Source: Streptomyces cathayae | GTDB taxonomy: Bacteria > Actinomycetota > Actinomycetes > Streptomycetales > Streptomycetaceae | NCBI RefSeq assembly: GCF_029760955.1 | Contig: NZ_CP121682.1 | Location: forward strand, 4,836,001-4,900,000 | Length of the DNA stretch: 64,000 nucleotides | Direction: 5' to 3' | Shown here: piece after piece, positions 51,211-60,592 of the stretch | Position numbering within the stretch: position 1 is the first letter of the stretch | Layout: every line of letters starts with the position of its first letter | Program-made: the position numbers and the translations under genes | The notes under the pieces: model-generated | What the model was told of the DNA's origin: nothing | The model's database searches: none | What the model saw: only the letters and a program-made list of their open reading frames with translations

Positions 51211-53076
51211 TCAGTCTGCTTCGTCCCGCCTCGGTCTGCTTCGGCCCGCTTCGGCTTCTTCTGCTCCCACGGCTTCTTCGGATTCCCCGGCCCTCTCGGC
51301 TCCCACGGCCTTTTCGGCTTCCCTGGTCCTCTCGGTTCTTTCGGCTTCTTCAGCCCCTTCAGCCCCTTCAGCCCCTTCGGCCCTTTCGGCCCTTTCGGCC
51401 TCCTTGGCCCTCTTGGCCCTCTTGGCCCTCTTGGCTTCCTCGGCCTTCTTGGCTCTCTCGGTTTCTTCCGTCTTCTCAGCCCGCTTGGCTACTTCTGCCC
51501 TCTCGGCTTCCCCGGCCCTTTTGGCCTCCTTGGCCTCCTTGGCCTTCTCGGCTTCCTCGAGCCTCTTGGCTTTCTCGGCCTTCTCGGCTTCCAAGGCTTC
51601 CTTGGCCCTCTTGGCCTCTTCTGCCCTCTCGGCCTCCTCGGCCCAGGCGGGCGGTCCGTCGTCGACGGGTGGTTCGCCCAGCCGTTCCAGTGCCGCCTCG
51701 GCCTGCGGCACCCGGAGCGGGGAGAAATACGGGTTGAGCGCCATCGCCTCCCGCAGATGCCGCCGCGCCGGCCCCCAACGCCCCAGTTGCCCCTCGATCA
51801 TGCCCCGGTGGAAGAGGGACAGGGCGTTGCGCACCCCGCCCTTCGTCCTCTCCGTCGCCCGCACCGCGTACTCCAGCGCCTCCTCGGGTTTCCCCGACCG
51901 GTGCAGCGCCCAGCCCAGCGCGTCGGCCACCTCCGCCGACGGCTGCCGCCTCCACTCCGCCCGCAGCAGCCGCACCGCGGCCCCGGGGTCCCCGTGGTCC
52001 GCCTCGAACCGCCCGAGGACCAGGTCCTCGTCGACCCCGTGCGCGGCGGCCGCCCGCACCCGCTCGCGCAGCAGGTCGTACTGCACCCGGGCCGCCTGCC
52101 GCAGCCCCAGCGACGTGTACAACTCGCCCAGCTCCAGCGCGTACTCCGGTCGCGGCTGCCGGGCCAGCGCCGCCCGGTAGGCGTCGATCGCCTCCGTGGT
52201 CCGCCCGAGCGCGGCCAGCGCCCTGCCCTGCCCCGCCTGTGCCGCCCGCTGGTCCGGGTCGGTCCGCAGCGCCTCCTGGAAGTGCCGCAGCGCGTCCTCC
52301 CGGTCGCCGCGCTCCCAGGCCAGCTGTCCGGCCCGCTCCAGATACCCGGCCCGCTCGGCGGGGTCCCCGGCCGCGGCGGCGGCGTCGGACAGCTGGGCCG
52401 CCGCGTCCTCCTGCAGACCCTTGTCCCGGTACAGGGCCGCCGCCCGCGCCATCACGACCGGTCCCGACCACAGCGCCTTCAGCCTGTCCAGCGTCTTTTC
52501 CGCCGCCCCGCCGTCGCCGAGTCCTGCATACGCCTCGATCAGCGGCGGATACGTCGTCCACCGCTTCGGCTCCAGCCGCAGCGCCCGTTCGCCCCACTCG
52601 CGTGCGGCGGGGTAGTCGCGGCGCGCGTTTGCCAGCACCGCCATCCCGCGCAGCGCCCCGGCGTTGTCCTTCGCCCGTACCTTCAGCGAGGTGCGCAGCG
52701 CCTGCTCGGCCCGCGGGTAGTGCGCGGGGTCCGCCAGCCGTCGCCCCTGCTCCACCCGGGCCGCCCCGAGCACCGCCCAGGCCTCCGCGTCCTGCGGATG
52801 CTTCTCCAGATGCCGCTGCCGCTCCGCGATCAGGCTCTCCAGACCGGGCAGCGACGTCGGCACGCCACTGGCGACCGCCGCCAGGGCCGGTGCCCCCGGC
52901 GCCGGCTCCACGGGCCCGTCCGCCCCGTGCCCCCACGGCAGCAGCACCAGCACCCCGCCGATCACGGCGCACCCGGCGACCGAGCCGAGCAGCATCCGGC
53001 GGTTCACCCGCCGACGGGGCCCGCCGTGCCCAGGGGGCGCGTCCGGCTCGCGGGTCTCTTGTGGCTTGTCGTCCAT
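51211..53076 (-). CDS. TPR-repeat membrane protein with 140-residue charged Ala/Glu/Lys/Arg tail
   Basis: 621 aa. One membrane helix (about residues 31-50) is followed by an extracytoplasmic or cytoplasmic array of tetratricopeptide repeats (for example ALRHFQEALRTDPDQRAAQA and AIDAYRAALARQPRPEYALE). From about residue 479 to the end the protein is made only of Ala, Glu, Lys and Arg-rich segments (EEAERAEEAKRAKEALEAEK style), predicting a long single alpha helix. The DNA there is a degenerate short repeat rich in CTTGGCC/CTCGGCC. A scaffold role is likely; the partner is unknown. Confidence 0.8.
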   Translation of the reverse strand: MDDKPQETREPDAPPGHGGPRRRVNRRMLLGSVAGCAVIGGVLVLLPWGHGADGPVEPAPGAPALAAVASGVPTSLPGLESLIAERQRHLEKHPQDAEAWAVLGAARVEQGRRLADPAHYPRAEQALRTSLKVRAKDNAGALRGMAVLANARRDYPAAREWGERALRLEPKRWTTYPPLIEAYAGLGDGGAAEKTLDRLKALWSGPVVMARAAALYRDKGLQEDAAAQLSDAAAAAGDPAERAGYLERAGQLAWERGDREDALRHFQEALRTDPDQRAAQAGQGRALAALGRTTEAIDAYRAALARQPRPEYALELGELYTSLGLRQAARVQYDLLRERVRAAAAHGVDEDLVLGRFEADHGDPGAAVRLLRAEWRRQPSAEVADALGWALHRSGKPEEALEYAVRATERTKGGVRNALSLFHRGMIEGQLGRWGPARRHLREAMALNPYFSPLRVPQAEAALERLGEPPVDDGPPAWAEEAERAEEAKRAKEALEAEKAEKAKRLEEAEKAKEAKEAKRAGEAERAEVAKRAEKTEETERAKKAEEAKRAKRAKRAKEAERAERAEGAEGAEGAEEAERTERTREAEKAVGAERAGESEEAVGAEEAEAGRSRPRRDEAD

Positions 53077-53198
53077 GGCGCACACTGTGCGTCACATCAT
53101 CTGTCGATACGACGAACCACACCCCGGCTCACGGCGGCTTACCACCGGGTGCCGTACGCGGGGTTCACACCGATGGCCCTGGGTGTCACGCTGTGATC

Positions 53199-54608
53199 AT
53201 GAGCCGTATCGAAGCGCGACGCGATGAAGACACGGTGCCGGCCGACATCCTCGTCGACCGCCTGCTCGGCGGCCTGCCCCCCGAAGCGGTGCTCACCGAC
53301 CCCGACATCACGGCCTCCTACGCCAACGACATGGCGAGCTTCTGCCCGGCCGGCAGCCCGGCGGTGGTCGTCCTGCCCCGTACGGTCGAACAGGTCCAGC
53401 ACGTCATGCGCACCGCCACCGCACTGCGCGTCCCGGTCGTCCCGCAGGGCGCCCGCACCGGCCTGTCCGGCGCCGCCAACGCGACCGACGGATGCATCGT
53501 GCTCTCCCTGACCAGGATGGACGCCATCCTGGAGATCAACCCCGTCGACCGGATCGCCGTCGTCGAACCCGGCGTCGTCAACGCCGCCCTCTCCCGGGCC
53601 GTCGGCGAGCACGGCCTCTTCTATCCACCCGACCCCTCCAGCTGGGAGACGTGCACCATCGGCGGCAACATCGGCACCGCCTCCGGCGGGCTGTGCTGCG
53701 TGAAGTACGGGGTCACCGCCGAGTACGTACTCGGCCTCGACGTGGTCCTCGCCGACGGCCGCCTGATGTCCACCGGCCGCCGCACCGCCAAGGGCGTCGC
53801 CGGATACGACCTGACCCGCCTGTTCGTCGGTTCCGAGGGTTCCCTCGGCATCGTCGTGCGCGCGGTCCTCGCCCTGCGGCCCGAACCGCCCGAGCAGCTC
53901 GTCCTGGCCGCCGAGTTCGCCTCCGGCGCCGCCGCCTGCGACGCGGTGTGCCGCATCATGGCCGGCGGGCACGTCCCCTCGCTCCTCGAACTCATGGACC
54001 GCACCACGGTCAAGGCCGTCAACGACATGACCCACATGGGCCTCCCCGAGAGCACCGAGGCCCTGCTGCTCGCGGCGTTCGACACCACCGACCCCGCCGC
54101 CGACCTCGCCGCCCTCGGCGCGCTCTGCGAGGCCGCCGGAGCCACCCAGGTCGTACCGGCCGACGACACCGCCGAGTCCGAACTGCTGCTCAAGGCCCGG
54201 CGGCTGTCCCTGGTCGCGCTGGAAGCGGTCAAGGGCACCACGATGATCGACGACGTGTGCGTGCCCCGCTCCCGGCTCGGCGAACTCATCGACGGCGTCG
54301 AACGGATCTCCGAGAAGTACCGGCTCACCATCGGCGTCGTCGCCCACGCGGGGGACGGCAACACCCACCCGACGGTCTGCTTCGACGCCCAGGACCCCGA
54401 GGAGTCGCGCCGCGCCCGCGAGTCCTTCGACGAGATCATGGCCCTCGGCCTGGAACTCGGCGGCACCATCACCGGCGAGCACGGCGTCGGTGTCCTGAAG
54501 AAGGAGTGGCTGGCGCGCGAGATCGGCCCGGTGGGCCTGGAGATGCAGCGGGCCGTCAAACGGACCTTCGACCCGCTGAACCTCCTGAACCCGGGCAAGC
54601 TCTTCTGA
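53199..54608 (+). CDS. FAD-linked oxidase, GlcD/D-lactate dehydrogenase type
   Basis: 469 aa. PCMH FAD domain: PRTVEQVQHVMRTATALRVP, VPQGARTGLSGAAN, CTIGGNIGTASGG, FVGSEGSLGIV. C-terminal FAD-oxidase domain ends GEHGVGVLKKEW and LLNPGKLF. Enzymes of this group oxidise glycolate, D-lactate or other 2-hydroxy acids; there is no GlcE/GlcF gene alongside. No clear ribosome binding site. It is followed by a hairpin that is unusually AT-containing. Confidence 0.88.
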   Translation: MSRIEARRDEDTVPADILVDRLLGGLPPEAVLTDPDITASYANDMASFCPAGSPAVVVLPRTVEQVQHVMRTATALRVPVVPQGARTGLSGAANATDGCIVLSLTRMDAILEINPVDRIAVVEPGVVNAALSRAVGEHGLFYPPDPSSWETCTIGGNIGTASGGLCCVKYGVTAEYVLGLDVVLADGRLMSTGRRTAKGVAGYDLTRLFVGSEGSLGIVVRAVLALRPEPPEQLVLAAEFASGAAACDAVCRIMAGGHVPSLLELMDRTTVKAVNDMTHMGLPESTEALLLAAFDTTDPAADLAALGALCEAAGATQVVPADDTAESELLLKARRLSLVALEAVKGTTMIDDVCVPRSRLGELIDGVERISEKYRLTIGVVAHAGDGNTHPTVCFDAQDPEESRRARESFDEIMALGLELGGTITGEHGVGVLKKEWLAREIGPVGLEMQRAVKRTFDPLNLLNPGKLF

Positions 54609-54641
54609 ACGACCGCTGCCCGCACCGCCTTTCCCCACCGC

Positions 54642-54669
54642 ACCGGTACGAAAGGTTTTTCGTACCGGT
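54642..54669 (+). terminator. 12-bp stem hairpin after the FAD oxidase
   Basis: ACCGGTACGAAA pairs exactly with TTTCGTACCGGT around GGTT, 34 nt past the stop. Confidence 0.7.
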
Positions 54670-54782
54670 ACCAGATCGGCGCCCGAAAGGGGTGGGTCCG
54701 GCCGGACGGGCGGTGATGCTTGCGCCCGTCTGATAGATGTGGTTCCCCCGACCCACCCCCGAGCAGATACGGGACGACGGAC

Positions 54783-56225
54783 ATGAGCGCCCCCACCCCG
54801 GCCCCCGGCGACGACACGCCGCGCGAAGGCTACTACCCGGACCCGTCCATTCCCGGGTACGTCCGGTACTGGAACGGTGCCGCCTGGGTGCCGGGCACGA
54901 GCCGTCCGGCACCGGAGGGCGGCGGCGCGCCCCTCGCGCCGGCGGCGTCCGCCGGTACCGCTCCGGCGCCCTCCGCCGAGGAGACCGGCCCGCACTTCTT
55001 CGACGAGGACCCGGCCGACGAACCGTCCCCGTTCTCCTCCCCGTTCCCTTCTTCATCCCCTTCTTCGCCGCCTTCTCCGTCGCCCTCCCCGGCCGAATCC
55101 CAGCACGGCAGCCGGCCCGAGCCCGCCTCCGCCTGGGGCGCCGACCGCTCCCGCCAGTCGGGCTTCGGCGGCGACCAGGACCGCCGGGTCTCCTGGGGCG
55201 CGGACCCGAGAGTGCCGCACGCCCCCGGTCCGGACGCCGGCGGGACGCCCCCGGACGACGAGTTCGTGTTCCACCCGCCGGCGGCGCAGTCGCCCACCGC
55301 GCCCGCCGCCTCTTTTGGGCCCGCCCCGTCCTCCGGCGGTGCCCCGGCGGAGGAGGGCACCATGACCTTCCGTGCCGCCGGCCCGCGCAAGGGTCCGTCC
55401 GGGGGGCCCGGTTTCGGGGCCGGCAAGGCCGCCGCCGCGCGTGCCGCCCGCGCCGTCTCCGCCCAGGCGGCGAACGGGAGTCCGGCCGCCGCCACCCCGG
55501 CTGCCGCTCCGCAGGCCGTTCCTCCGCAAGCCGTCCCTCCGCAGGCCGCCGCTCCGACTCCCGCCCCCGCCCCCGCCCCGACCCCGGCACCGGCACCGGG
55601 GCCGCTGTCGAGCGGCCCCGGTGGGGGGCAGTCCTCCTGGGCGCAGCAGGTGAACCGGCGCACGGACGGGGAGGAGCGGCCCCCCGCGCCGTGGAAGCCA
55701 CCGGTCGAGGACGTGTTCCAGGCTGCCGCCAGACGCCAGGCCTCGGCCCGGCCCGCGGGACTCGGCAAGCGGCTGGTCGCGCGTCTGCTGGACACGGTCC
55801 TGCTCGGCGGGATCACCGCGGTGGCCGCCGTGCCGCTCGGCATCGCGGCGGCGGACCACATCAAAGCGAAGATCGACGCGGCCAAACTGTCCGGCGAGAC
55901 CGTCACGGTGTGGCTGCTCGACGGCACCACGTCGGTCCACCTCGGCATCGTCCTCGCCGTCCTCCTGGTCGGCGGTGTCCTCTACGAGGTGCTGCCCACC
56001 GTCACATGGGGCCGCACCCTGGGCAAGAAGCTGATGGGGCTCGAGGTACGGGACATCGAGGGACACGAGGCGCCGGAGTGGGGCGCGGCCCTGCGCCGTT
56101 GGCTGGTCTACAGCATCCCCGGTCTGCTCGTCATCGGTGTGGTGGGCGTCCTGTGGTGTCTGTTCGACAAGCCGTGGCGGCAGTGCTGGCACGACAAGGC
56201 CGCACACACGTTCGTCGCGGGCTAG
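54783..56225 (+). CDS. RDD-family membrane protein with N-terminal DUF2510
   Basis: 480 aa. The N-terminal DUF2510 motif GYYPDPSIPGYVRYWNGAAW is followed by a 280-residue Pro/Ala/Ser-rich linker (PAPAPAPTPAPAPG style). The C-terminal RDD domain carries LGKRLVARLLDTVLLGGITA, TWGRTLGKKLMGLEVRD and LFDKPWRQCWHDKAAHTFV with three helices. RDD proteins are membrane proteins of largely unknown role, sometimes in ion or osmotic transport. A second RDD gene follows 103 bp later. Confidence 0.85.
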   Translation: MSAPTPAPGDDTPREGYYPDPSIPGYVRYWNGAAWVPGTSRPAPEGGGAPLAPAASAGTAPAPSAEETGPHFFDEDPADEPSPFSSPFPSSSPSSPPSPSPSPAESQHGSRPEPASAWGADRSRQSGFGGDQDRRVSWGADPRVPHAPGPDAGGTPPDDEFVFHPPAAQSPTAPAASFGPAPSSGGAPAEEGTMTFRAAGPRKGPSGGPGFGAGKAAAARAARAVSAQAANGSPAAATPAAAPQAVPPQAVPPQAAAPTPAPAPAPTPAPAPGPLSSGPGGGQSSWAQQVNRRTDGEERPPAPWKPPVEDVFQAAARRQASARPAGLGKRLVARLLDTVLLGGITAVAAVPLGIAAADHIKAKIDAAKLSGETVTVWLLDGTTSVHLGIVLAVLLVGGVLYEVLPTVTWGRTLGKKLMGLEVRDIEGHEAPEWGAALRRWLVYSIPGLLVIGVVGVLWCLFDKPWRQCWHDKAAHTFVAG

Positions 56226-56328
56226 GGCCTTTTCCGCCGGAAATTCTCTGACGGATCGTCCCGGCGCCGGTACTCCGGACGGCGGCTCGCCGGATGCGAT
56301 GCCGGGGGGTTCGCGGTCGACTCGGGCC

Positions 56329-57039
56329 ATGAGCACCGAACCGCCCCCCGGCTCCGGTCAGCAGCCGCCGGACGACGACCCGTTCAAGAAGCAGCCCCCA
56401 CCCGGCAGCCAGCCCCCGCCGCCGCACCAGGGCGCGGGCGGCGGTTCGCAGGCGGGTGGCGGTGACCCGTACGGCAGTGGTGGCGGTGACCCGTACGGCG
56501 GTGGTGGCGGAGGTCCGTACGGTGGGGGCGGCCCCTACGGGCCTGGCCCCGGCGGCCCTTACGGGTCCGGTCCCGGCGACCCCCTCGCGGGGATGCCGCC
56601 GCTCGCCGACAGCGGCAGGCGCACCCTCGCCCGCATCATCGACATGATCCTCGTGGGCATCGTCCTCTGGCTGCTCACCTGGCCCTTCGGGGTGAGCGAG
56701 TACAACGTGAACGGCGACCAGATCAACGCGGGGAAGTCCTTCGCCCAGTCCCTCATCGCCGCGGTCCTCTACATCGGCTACGACACGTTCATGACGGCCC
56801 GCACGGGGCAGACCCTCGGCAAGAAGTGGCTGAAACTGAGGGTGGCCGACCTGTCCGACGGCGCGACCCCGTCCACGCAGACGTCACTGACCCGTGCCGC
56901 CGTGCTCTGGCTGCCGTTCGCGTTCTGCTGCGCCTGCGTCTGGACCGTGATCGCGGGTGGCTGGAGCTTCTTCGACCGGCCCTACAAGCAGGGCCTGCAC
57001 GACAAGGCGGCCAAGACGGTCGTGGTGAGCACACGATGA
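56329..57039 (+). CDS. RDD-family membrane protein, short form
   Basis: 236 aa. A Gly/Pro/Tyr-rich repeat leader (GGGDPYG units) of about 95 residues is followed by the RDD domain: DSGRRTLARIIDMILVGIVL, RTGQTLGKKWLKLRVADL, FFDRPYKQGLHDKAAKTVV. It is clearly a paralogue of the preceding gene and may form a complex with it. An 11-bp hairpin begins 2 nt after the stop. Confidence 0.85.
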   Translation: MSTEPPPGSGQQPPDDDPFKKQPPPGSQPPPPHQGAGGGSQAGGGDPYGSGGGDPYGGGGGGPYGGGGPYGPGPGGPYGSGPGDPLAGMPPLADSGRRTLARIIDMILVGIVLWLLTWPFGVSEYNVNGDQINAGKSFAQSLIAAVLYIGYDTFMTARTGQTLGKKWLKLRVADLSDGATPSTQTSLTRAAVLWLPFAFCCACVWTVIAGGWSFFDRPYKQGLHDKAAKTVVVSTR

Positions 57040-57040
57040 C

Positions 57041-57067
57041 GCCGGGCCGGCTCGAGGCCGGCCCGGC
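57041..57067. terminator. bidirectional hairpin between convergent genes
   Basis: GCCGGGCCGGC and GCCGGCCCGGC, perfect 11-bp stem with 5-nt loop, in the 33-bp gap between two converging genes. Confidence 0.7.
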
Positions 57068-57072
57068 ACCCG

Positions 57073-57366
57073 TCAGGAGACGGCCCGCGCCCGCACCGCC
57101 TCGCGGGCCGGTGCGGCTGCCGGTGACGGCACGGTCGCCCGTACCGGCTCCTGCGGCGCGGACCGCACCACCGGGGCGGGACGGGTGCGCCCGGAGAGCG
57201 GCACCGTCATGGCCACCAGCAGTCCGAGGGCGAGCGCCGCGACGACGACGAGCGCGATCCCCGCGCCCGAACTCGTCTGTGACAACAGCAGCATGGTGAA
57301 GGTCGAGAAGACCACGGTGCACGAACCGTAGACGAGCTGAGCGACAGTCGGACGGGGCATGGCCAT
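57073..57366 (-). CDS. small membrane protein of unknown function, 97 aa
   Basis: It starts MAMPRPTVAQLVYGSCTVVF with two hydrophobic helices (through LLSQTSSGAGIALVVVAALA) and then a Pro/Arg/Ala-rich cytoplasmic tail. ATG 57366 is chosen for GAGG 5 nt upstream; ATG 57360 is two codons later. It resembles conserved small Streptomyces membrane proteins. No function is proposed. Confidence 0.65.
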   Translation of the reverse strand: MAMPRPTVAQLVYGSCTVVFSTFTMLLLSQTSSGAGIALVVVAALALGLLVAMTVPLSGRTRPAPVVRSAPQEPVRATVPSPAAAPAREAVRARAVS

Positions 57367-57725
57367 CGTGTCCTCGGGAATCGGGGGCTGGCGGCCTGGC
57401 TTTCCACCGGCTCGACGGTGTGCCGCCAGGCGACTCTCACCGCGAGCGTGCCCGAGCGGAACGCACGGTAAGCGTGACCTGACCGACGGGGCCGGTGCAC
57501 AGGGGGCGCACGGAGTCATGCCGTCCGCACGGCCGTGCCCGGCGTGTCCGCGAAGTCAACGGCGCCTCTGCATAATGCAATTGTCCTGTTCAAGTCAAGG
57601 TCTGTTTTTTCTGCTGAACCTTTAGTCAAATGTGGTCACTTGACTACACGCGTTGATCACGTGTGCGCGACCATCCATCACCCGGACCCTGCTTTCGCGC
57701 GCACGAACGCGGGAGGGGATCTCAA
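57367..57725 (+). other. promoter region of the M6 protease gene
   Basis: 359 bp without a gene. The part at 57570-57660 is the most AT-rich stretch here and holds T-runs, a TAGTCAA / TTGACTA inverted repeat and another CAAGTCAAG copy near 57590. Confidence 0.5.
57623..57646. promoter_or_regulatory. 7-bp inverted repeat, candidate operator for the M6 protease
   Basis: TAGTCAA at 57623-57629 and TTGACTA at 57640-57646 with a 10-bp spacer, about 80 bp before the protease start. The right arm could also be a -35. Confidence 0.4.
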
Positions 57726-60086
57726 GTGACCAGTAGACCCTGGACGTTCAGAGCAGCCGCGACGGGCGTGGCGCTCGCGGCGGTCACCGCCACCTGCTCT
57801 GCGTTCACCGTGGCCCAGGCCGACACGGCCGACCGGGCCGACCGGCCCGCCACCGTGGACCGACAGGACCCGGCGGAGCACCAGCACGTGGAGCACGACC
57901 TCGCGGGGCCGCTCTCCAAGACAAGGACGGCACAGCGCGAAGAGGCCCTGAACCAGGTCATATCAGGCCAGGCGTCGGTCAAGAACCGGGACGGTTCGAA
58001 GGTCGTCGAACTCAAGGGCAAGGGCAAGAAGGGCACCGGCAAGTACGTCGAGCTCGGCCGCGAGAAGACCGACAAGATCTTCACGATCCTGGTCGAGTTC
58101 GGCGACGAGATCGACAGCCGCTACGGCGGCACCCGCGGCCCGCTGCACAACGAGATAGCCGAGCCGGACCGCAGGGTGGACAACTCCACCGCGTGGCAGG
58201 CGGACTACGACCAGAAGCACTTCGAGGACATGTACTTCGGCACCGGCAAGGGTGTCGAGTCGCTCAAGACGTACTACGAGAAGCAGTCCTCGGGCCGCTA
58301 CTCGGTCGAGGGCGAGGTCTCCGACTGGGTCAAGGTCCCCTACAACGAGGCCCGTTACGGCTCCAACCAGTGCGTTCCCGACAACTGCGCCTGGTACGTG
58401 GTGCAGGACGGCGTCAACGCCTGGGTCGACGACCAGAAGGCGGCCGGCCGGACCGGCGCCGAGATCAGCGCCGATCTCGCCGAGTACGACCAGTGGGACC
58501 GCTACGACCACGACGGCGACGGCGACTTCAACGAGCCCGACGGCTACATCGACCACTTCCAGATCGTGCACGCCGGTGAGGACGAGTCCGCCGGCGGCGG
58601 TGCCCAGGGCGAGGACGCGATCTGGGCCCACCGCTGGTACGCCTTCGGCACCGACGCCGGCGCCACCGGACCCGAGCAGAACAAGCTCGGCGGCACCCAG
58701 ATCGGCGACACCGGCATCTGGGTCGGCGACTACACCATCCAGCCGGAGAACGGCGGACTCGGCGTCTTCGCCCACGAGTACGGTCACGACCTCGGTCTGC
58801 CGGACCACTACGACACCGCGGGCGGTGAGAACTCCACCGGCTTCTGGACCCTGATGTCCTCCGGCTCCTGGCTCGGCACCGGCAAGAACGAGATCGGTGA
58901 CCTGCCCGGCGACATGACCGCCTGGGACAAGCTCCAGCTGGGCTGGCTGGACTACGACACGGCCAAGGCCGCGACGAAGTCGAAGCACAAGCTGGGCCCC
59001 GCCGAGTACAACACCCGTGACAAGCAGGCTCTCGTGGTCGCGCTGCCCGAGAAGGCGGTCACCACCGAGGTGGTCGTCCCGGCCGAGGGCGAGACCCAGT
59101 GGTGGAGCGGCAGCGGTGACGACCTGAGGAACACCCTGACCCGTTCGGTGGACCTCACCGGCAAGGCGTCGGCCGAGCTGACCCTCGACGGCTGGTACGA
59201 GATCGAGTCCGACTACGACTTCCTCTACGCCGAGGTCTCGACCGACGACGGCGCCAACTGGACCGCCCTGGACGGCACGGTGGACGGCCGGCCGATCCCA
59301 CGCGACGGCAGCGACAAGCCGGCCCTGCACGGCACGGTCGACGGCTACCAGCCGCTGGCGTACCCGCTGGACGCCTACGCCGGTCAGCGGATCGACCTGC
59401 GCTTCCGCTACCAGACCGACGGCGGCCTGGCGATGAAGGGCTTCGCGGCCGACCGGATCTCGGTGACGGCGGACGGCACCGCCCTGTTCACGGACGACGC
59501 GGAGACCGCGGACGCCGCCTGGACGGCGAAGGGCTTCTCCCGCATCGGAGCGTCCTTCACCAAGGACTACGCGCAGTACTACATCGCCGAGAACCGCCAG
59601 TACGTGTCGTACGACAAGACGTTGAAGGTCGGCCCGTACAACTTCGGCTTCGCGAACAGCCGTCCGGACTGGGTGGAGCACTTCCCGTACCAGAACGGCC
59701 TGTTGATCTGGAAGTGGGACACCTCCCAGGCCGACAACAACACCAGCCGCCACCCGGGCAGGGGCCTGATCCTGCCGGTCGACTCGCACCCGACCGCGCT
59801 GAAGTGGTCCGACGGCACGCTGATGCGCAACCGTATCCAGACGTACGACGCGCCGTTCAGCACGTTCCGCACGGACGGCATCACGCTGCACAAGAACGGC
59901 GTCGCGACCAAGATCCGCTCCTCGAAGGGGGTGCCGGTCTTCAACGACCGGACGAACACCTACTACGACGGGACGAACCCGACCGGTGGTGTCCAGATCA
60001 CTGACACCAACACCAAGATCAAGATCGTCAAGGAGTCCGGAAACGGCTCGACGATCCACCTCGAAGTGGGCCGCGCGACGAAGTAA
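57726..60086 (+). CDS. secreted M6-family (immune inhibitor A-type) zinc metalloprotease
   Basis: 786 aa. A signal peptide (RPWTFRAAATGVALAAVTAT to about residue 35) leads to a propeptide, then the M6 catalytic domain with zinc motif HEYGHDLG at about residues 350-357 and a downstream SSGSWLG region. The C-terminal part contains beta-rich domains (SDYDFLYAEVSTDDGANWTA). It digests extracellular proteins. GTG 57726 has GGGAGGGG about 8 nt upstream. Transcription is probably controlled through the AT-rich region before it, and a 9-bp hairpin follows. Confidence 0.92.
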   Translation: MTSRPWTFRAAATGVALAAVTATCSAFTVAQADTADRADRPATVDRQDPAEHQHVEHDLAGPLSKTRTAQREEALNQVISGQASVKNRDGSKVVELKGKGKKGTGKYVELGREKTDKIFTILVEFGDEIDSRYGGTRGPLHNEIAEPDRRVDNSTAWQADYDQKHFEDMYFGTGKGVESLKTYYEKQSSGRYSVEGEVSDWVKVPYNEARYGSNQCVPDNCAWYVVQDGVNAWVDDQKAAGRTGAEISADLAEYDQWDRYDHDGDGDFNEPDGYIDHFQIVHAGEDESAGGGAQGEDAIWAHRWYAFGTDAGATGPEQNKLGGTQIGDTGIWVGDYTIQPENGGLGVFAHEYGHDLGLPDHYDTAGGENSTGFWTLMSSGSWLGTGKNEIGDLPGDMTAWDKLQLGWLDYDTAKAATKSKHKLGPAEYNTRDKQALVVALPEKAVTTEVVVPAEGETQWWSGSGDDLRNTLTRSVDLTGKASAELTLDGWYEIESDYDFLYAEVSTDDGANWTALDGTVDGRPIPRDGSDKPALHGTVDGYQPLAYPLDAYAGQRIDLRFRYQTDGGLAMKGFAADRISVTADGTALFTDDAETADAAWTAKGFSRIGASFTKDYAQYYIAENRQYVSYDKTLKVGPYNFGFANSRPDWVEHFPYQNGLLIWKWDTSQADNNTSRHPGRGLILPVDSHPTALKWSDGTLMRNRIQTYDAPFSTFRTDGITLHKNGVATKIRSSKGVPVFNDRTNTYYDGTNPTGGVQITDTNTKIKIVKESGNGSTIHLEVGRATK

Positions 60087-60111
60087 ACAGCGTTTTCGCA
60101 GCTCAGAGCGT

Positions 60112-60147
60112 GATCGGCGGTGACCCCCTGGCGGGTTGCCGCCGATC
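60112..60147 (+). terminator. hairpin after the M6 protease
   Basis: GATCGGCGG pairs exactly with CCGCCGATC around an 18-nt loop, 25 nt past the stop. Confidence 0.55.
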
Positions 60148-60209
60148 CGTGTTTAGGTGCGTCCTGTGGCTTTCTTATTGACACCTGGTCCGACGGGGGT
60201 ATGACATCC

Positions 60210-60554
60210 ATGGCCGCAGGAGGTTTCTGCAAGCTGCCGAACGGCACCGTGGTGGTGGCGCTGAACCTGCCCAGCCCCGCCGCCGGCCCCACCGGCTCGG
60301 TGCGCTTCCTCGTGCACGCGGGCAACCGGGCGCGCGCCCTGACCAGGCTGCGCAACCTGGGCCTGCGCGCCGTCTACCTGCGGGGCAACGCGGCCCCGCC
60401 GAGCCCCGACGAGATCACCGCGGTGCTGCACCATCCCGACGGGCTCATCTGGCGCACGGCACCCGGCAGCGGCGTCCTGGCCGGCACCGCGCCGGCCGTG
60501 GAGCTGTGGCATCCGATCAGGGCACTGCTCGGGCGCCCCACGGCCCCCGCCTGA
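60210..60554 (+). CDS. small conserved protein of unknown function, 114 aa
   Basis: It reads GGFCKLPNGTVVVALNLPSP near the start, RFLVHAGNRARALTRLRNLG in the middle, then PDEITAVLHHPDGLIWRT. No domain is recognised. ATG 60210 is preferred because GGGGG lies 11 nt upstream; ATG 60201 is too close to it. It is convergent with pncA, 38 bp away. Confidence 0.6.
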   Translation: MAAGGFCKLPNGTVVVALNLPSPAAGPTGSVRFLVHAGNRARALTRLRNLGLRAVYLRGNAAPPSPDEITAVLHHPDGLIWRTAPGSGVLAGTAPAVELWHPIRALLGRPTAPA

Positions 60555-60592
60555 CCCGGCGGTCCCGCGGTCACCGCACGCCTCCTGCGCGT

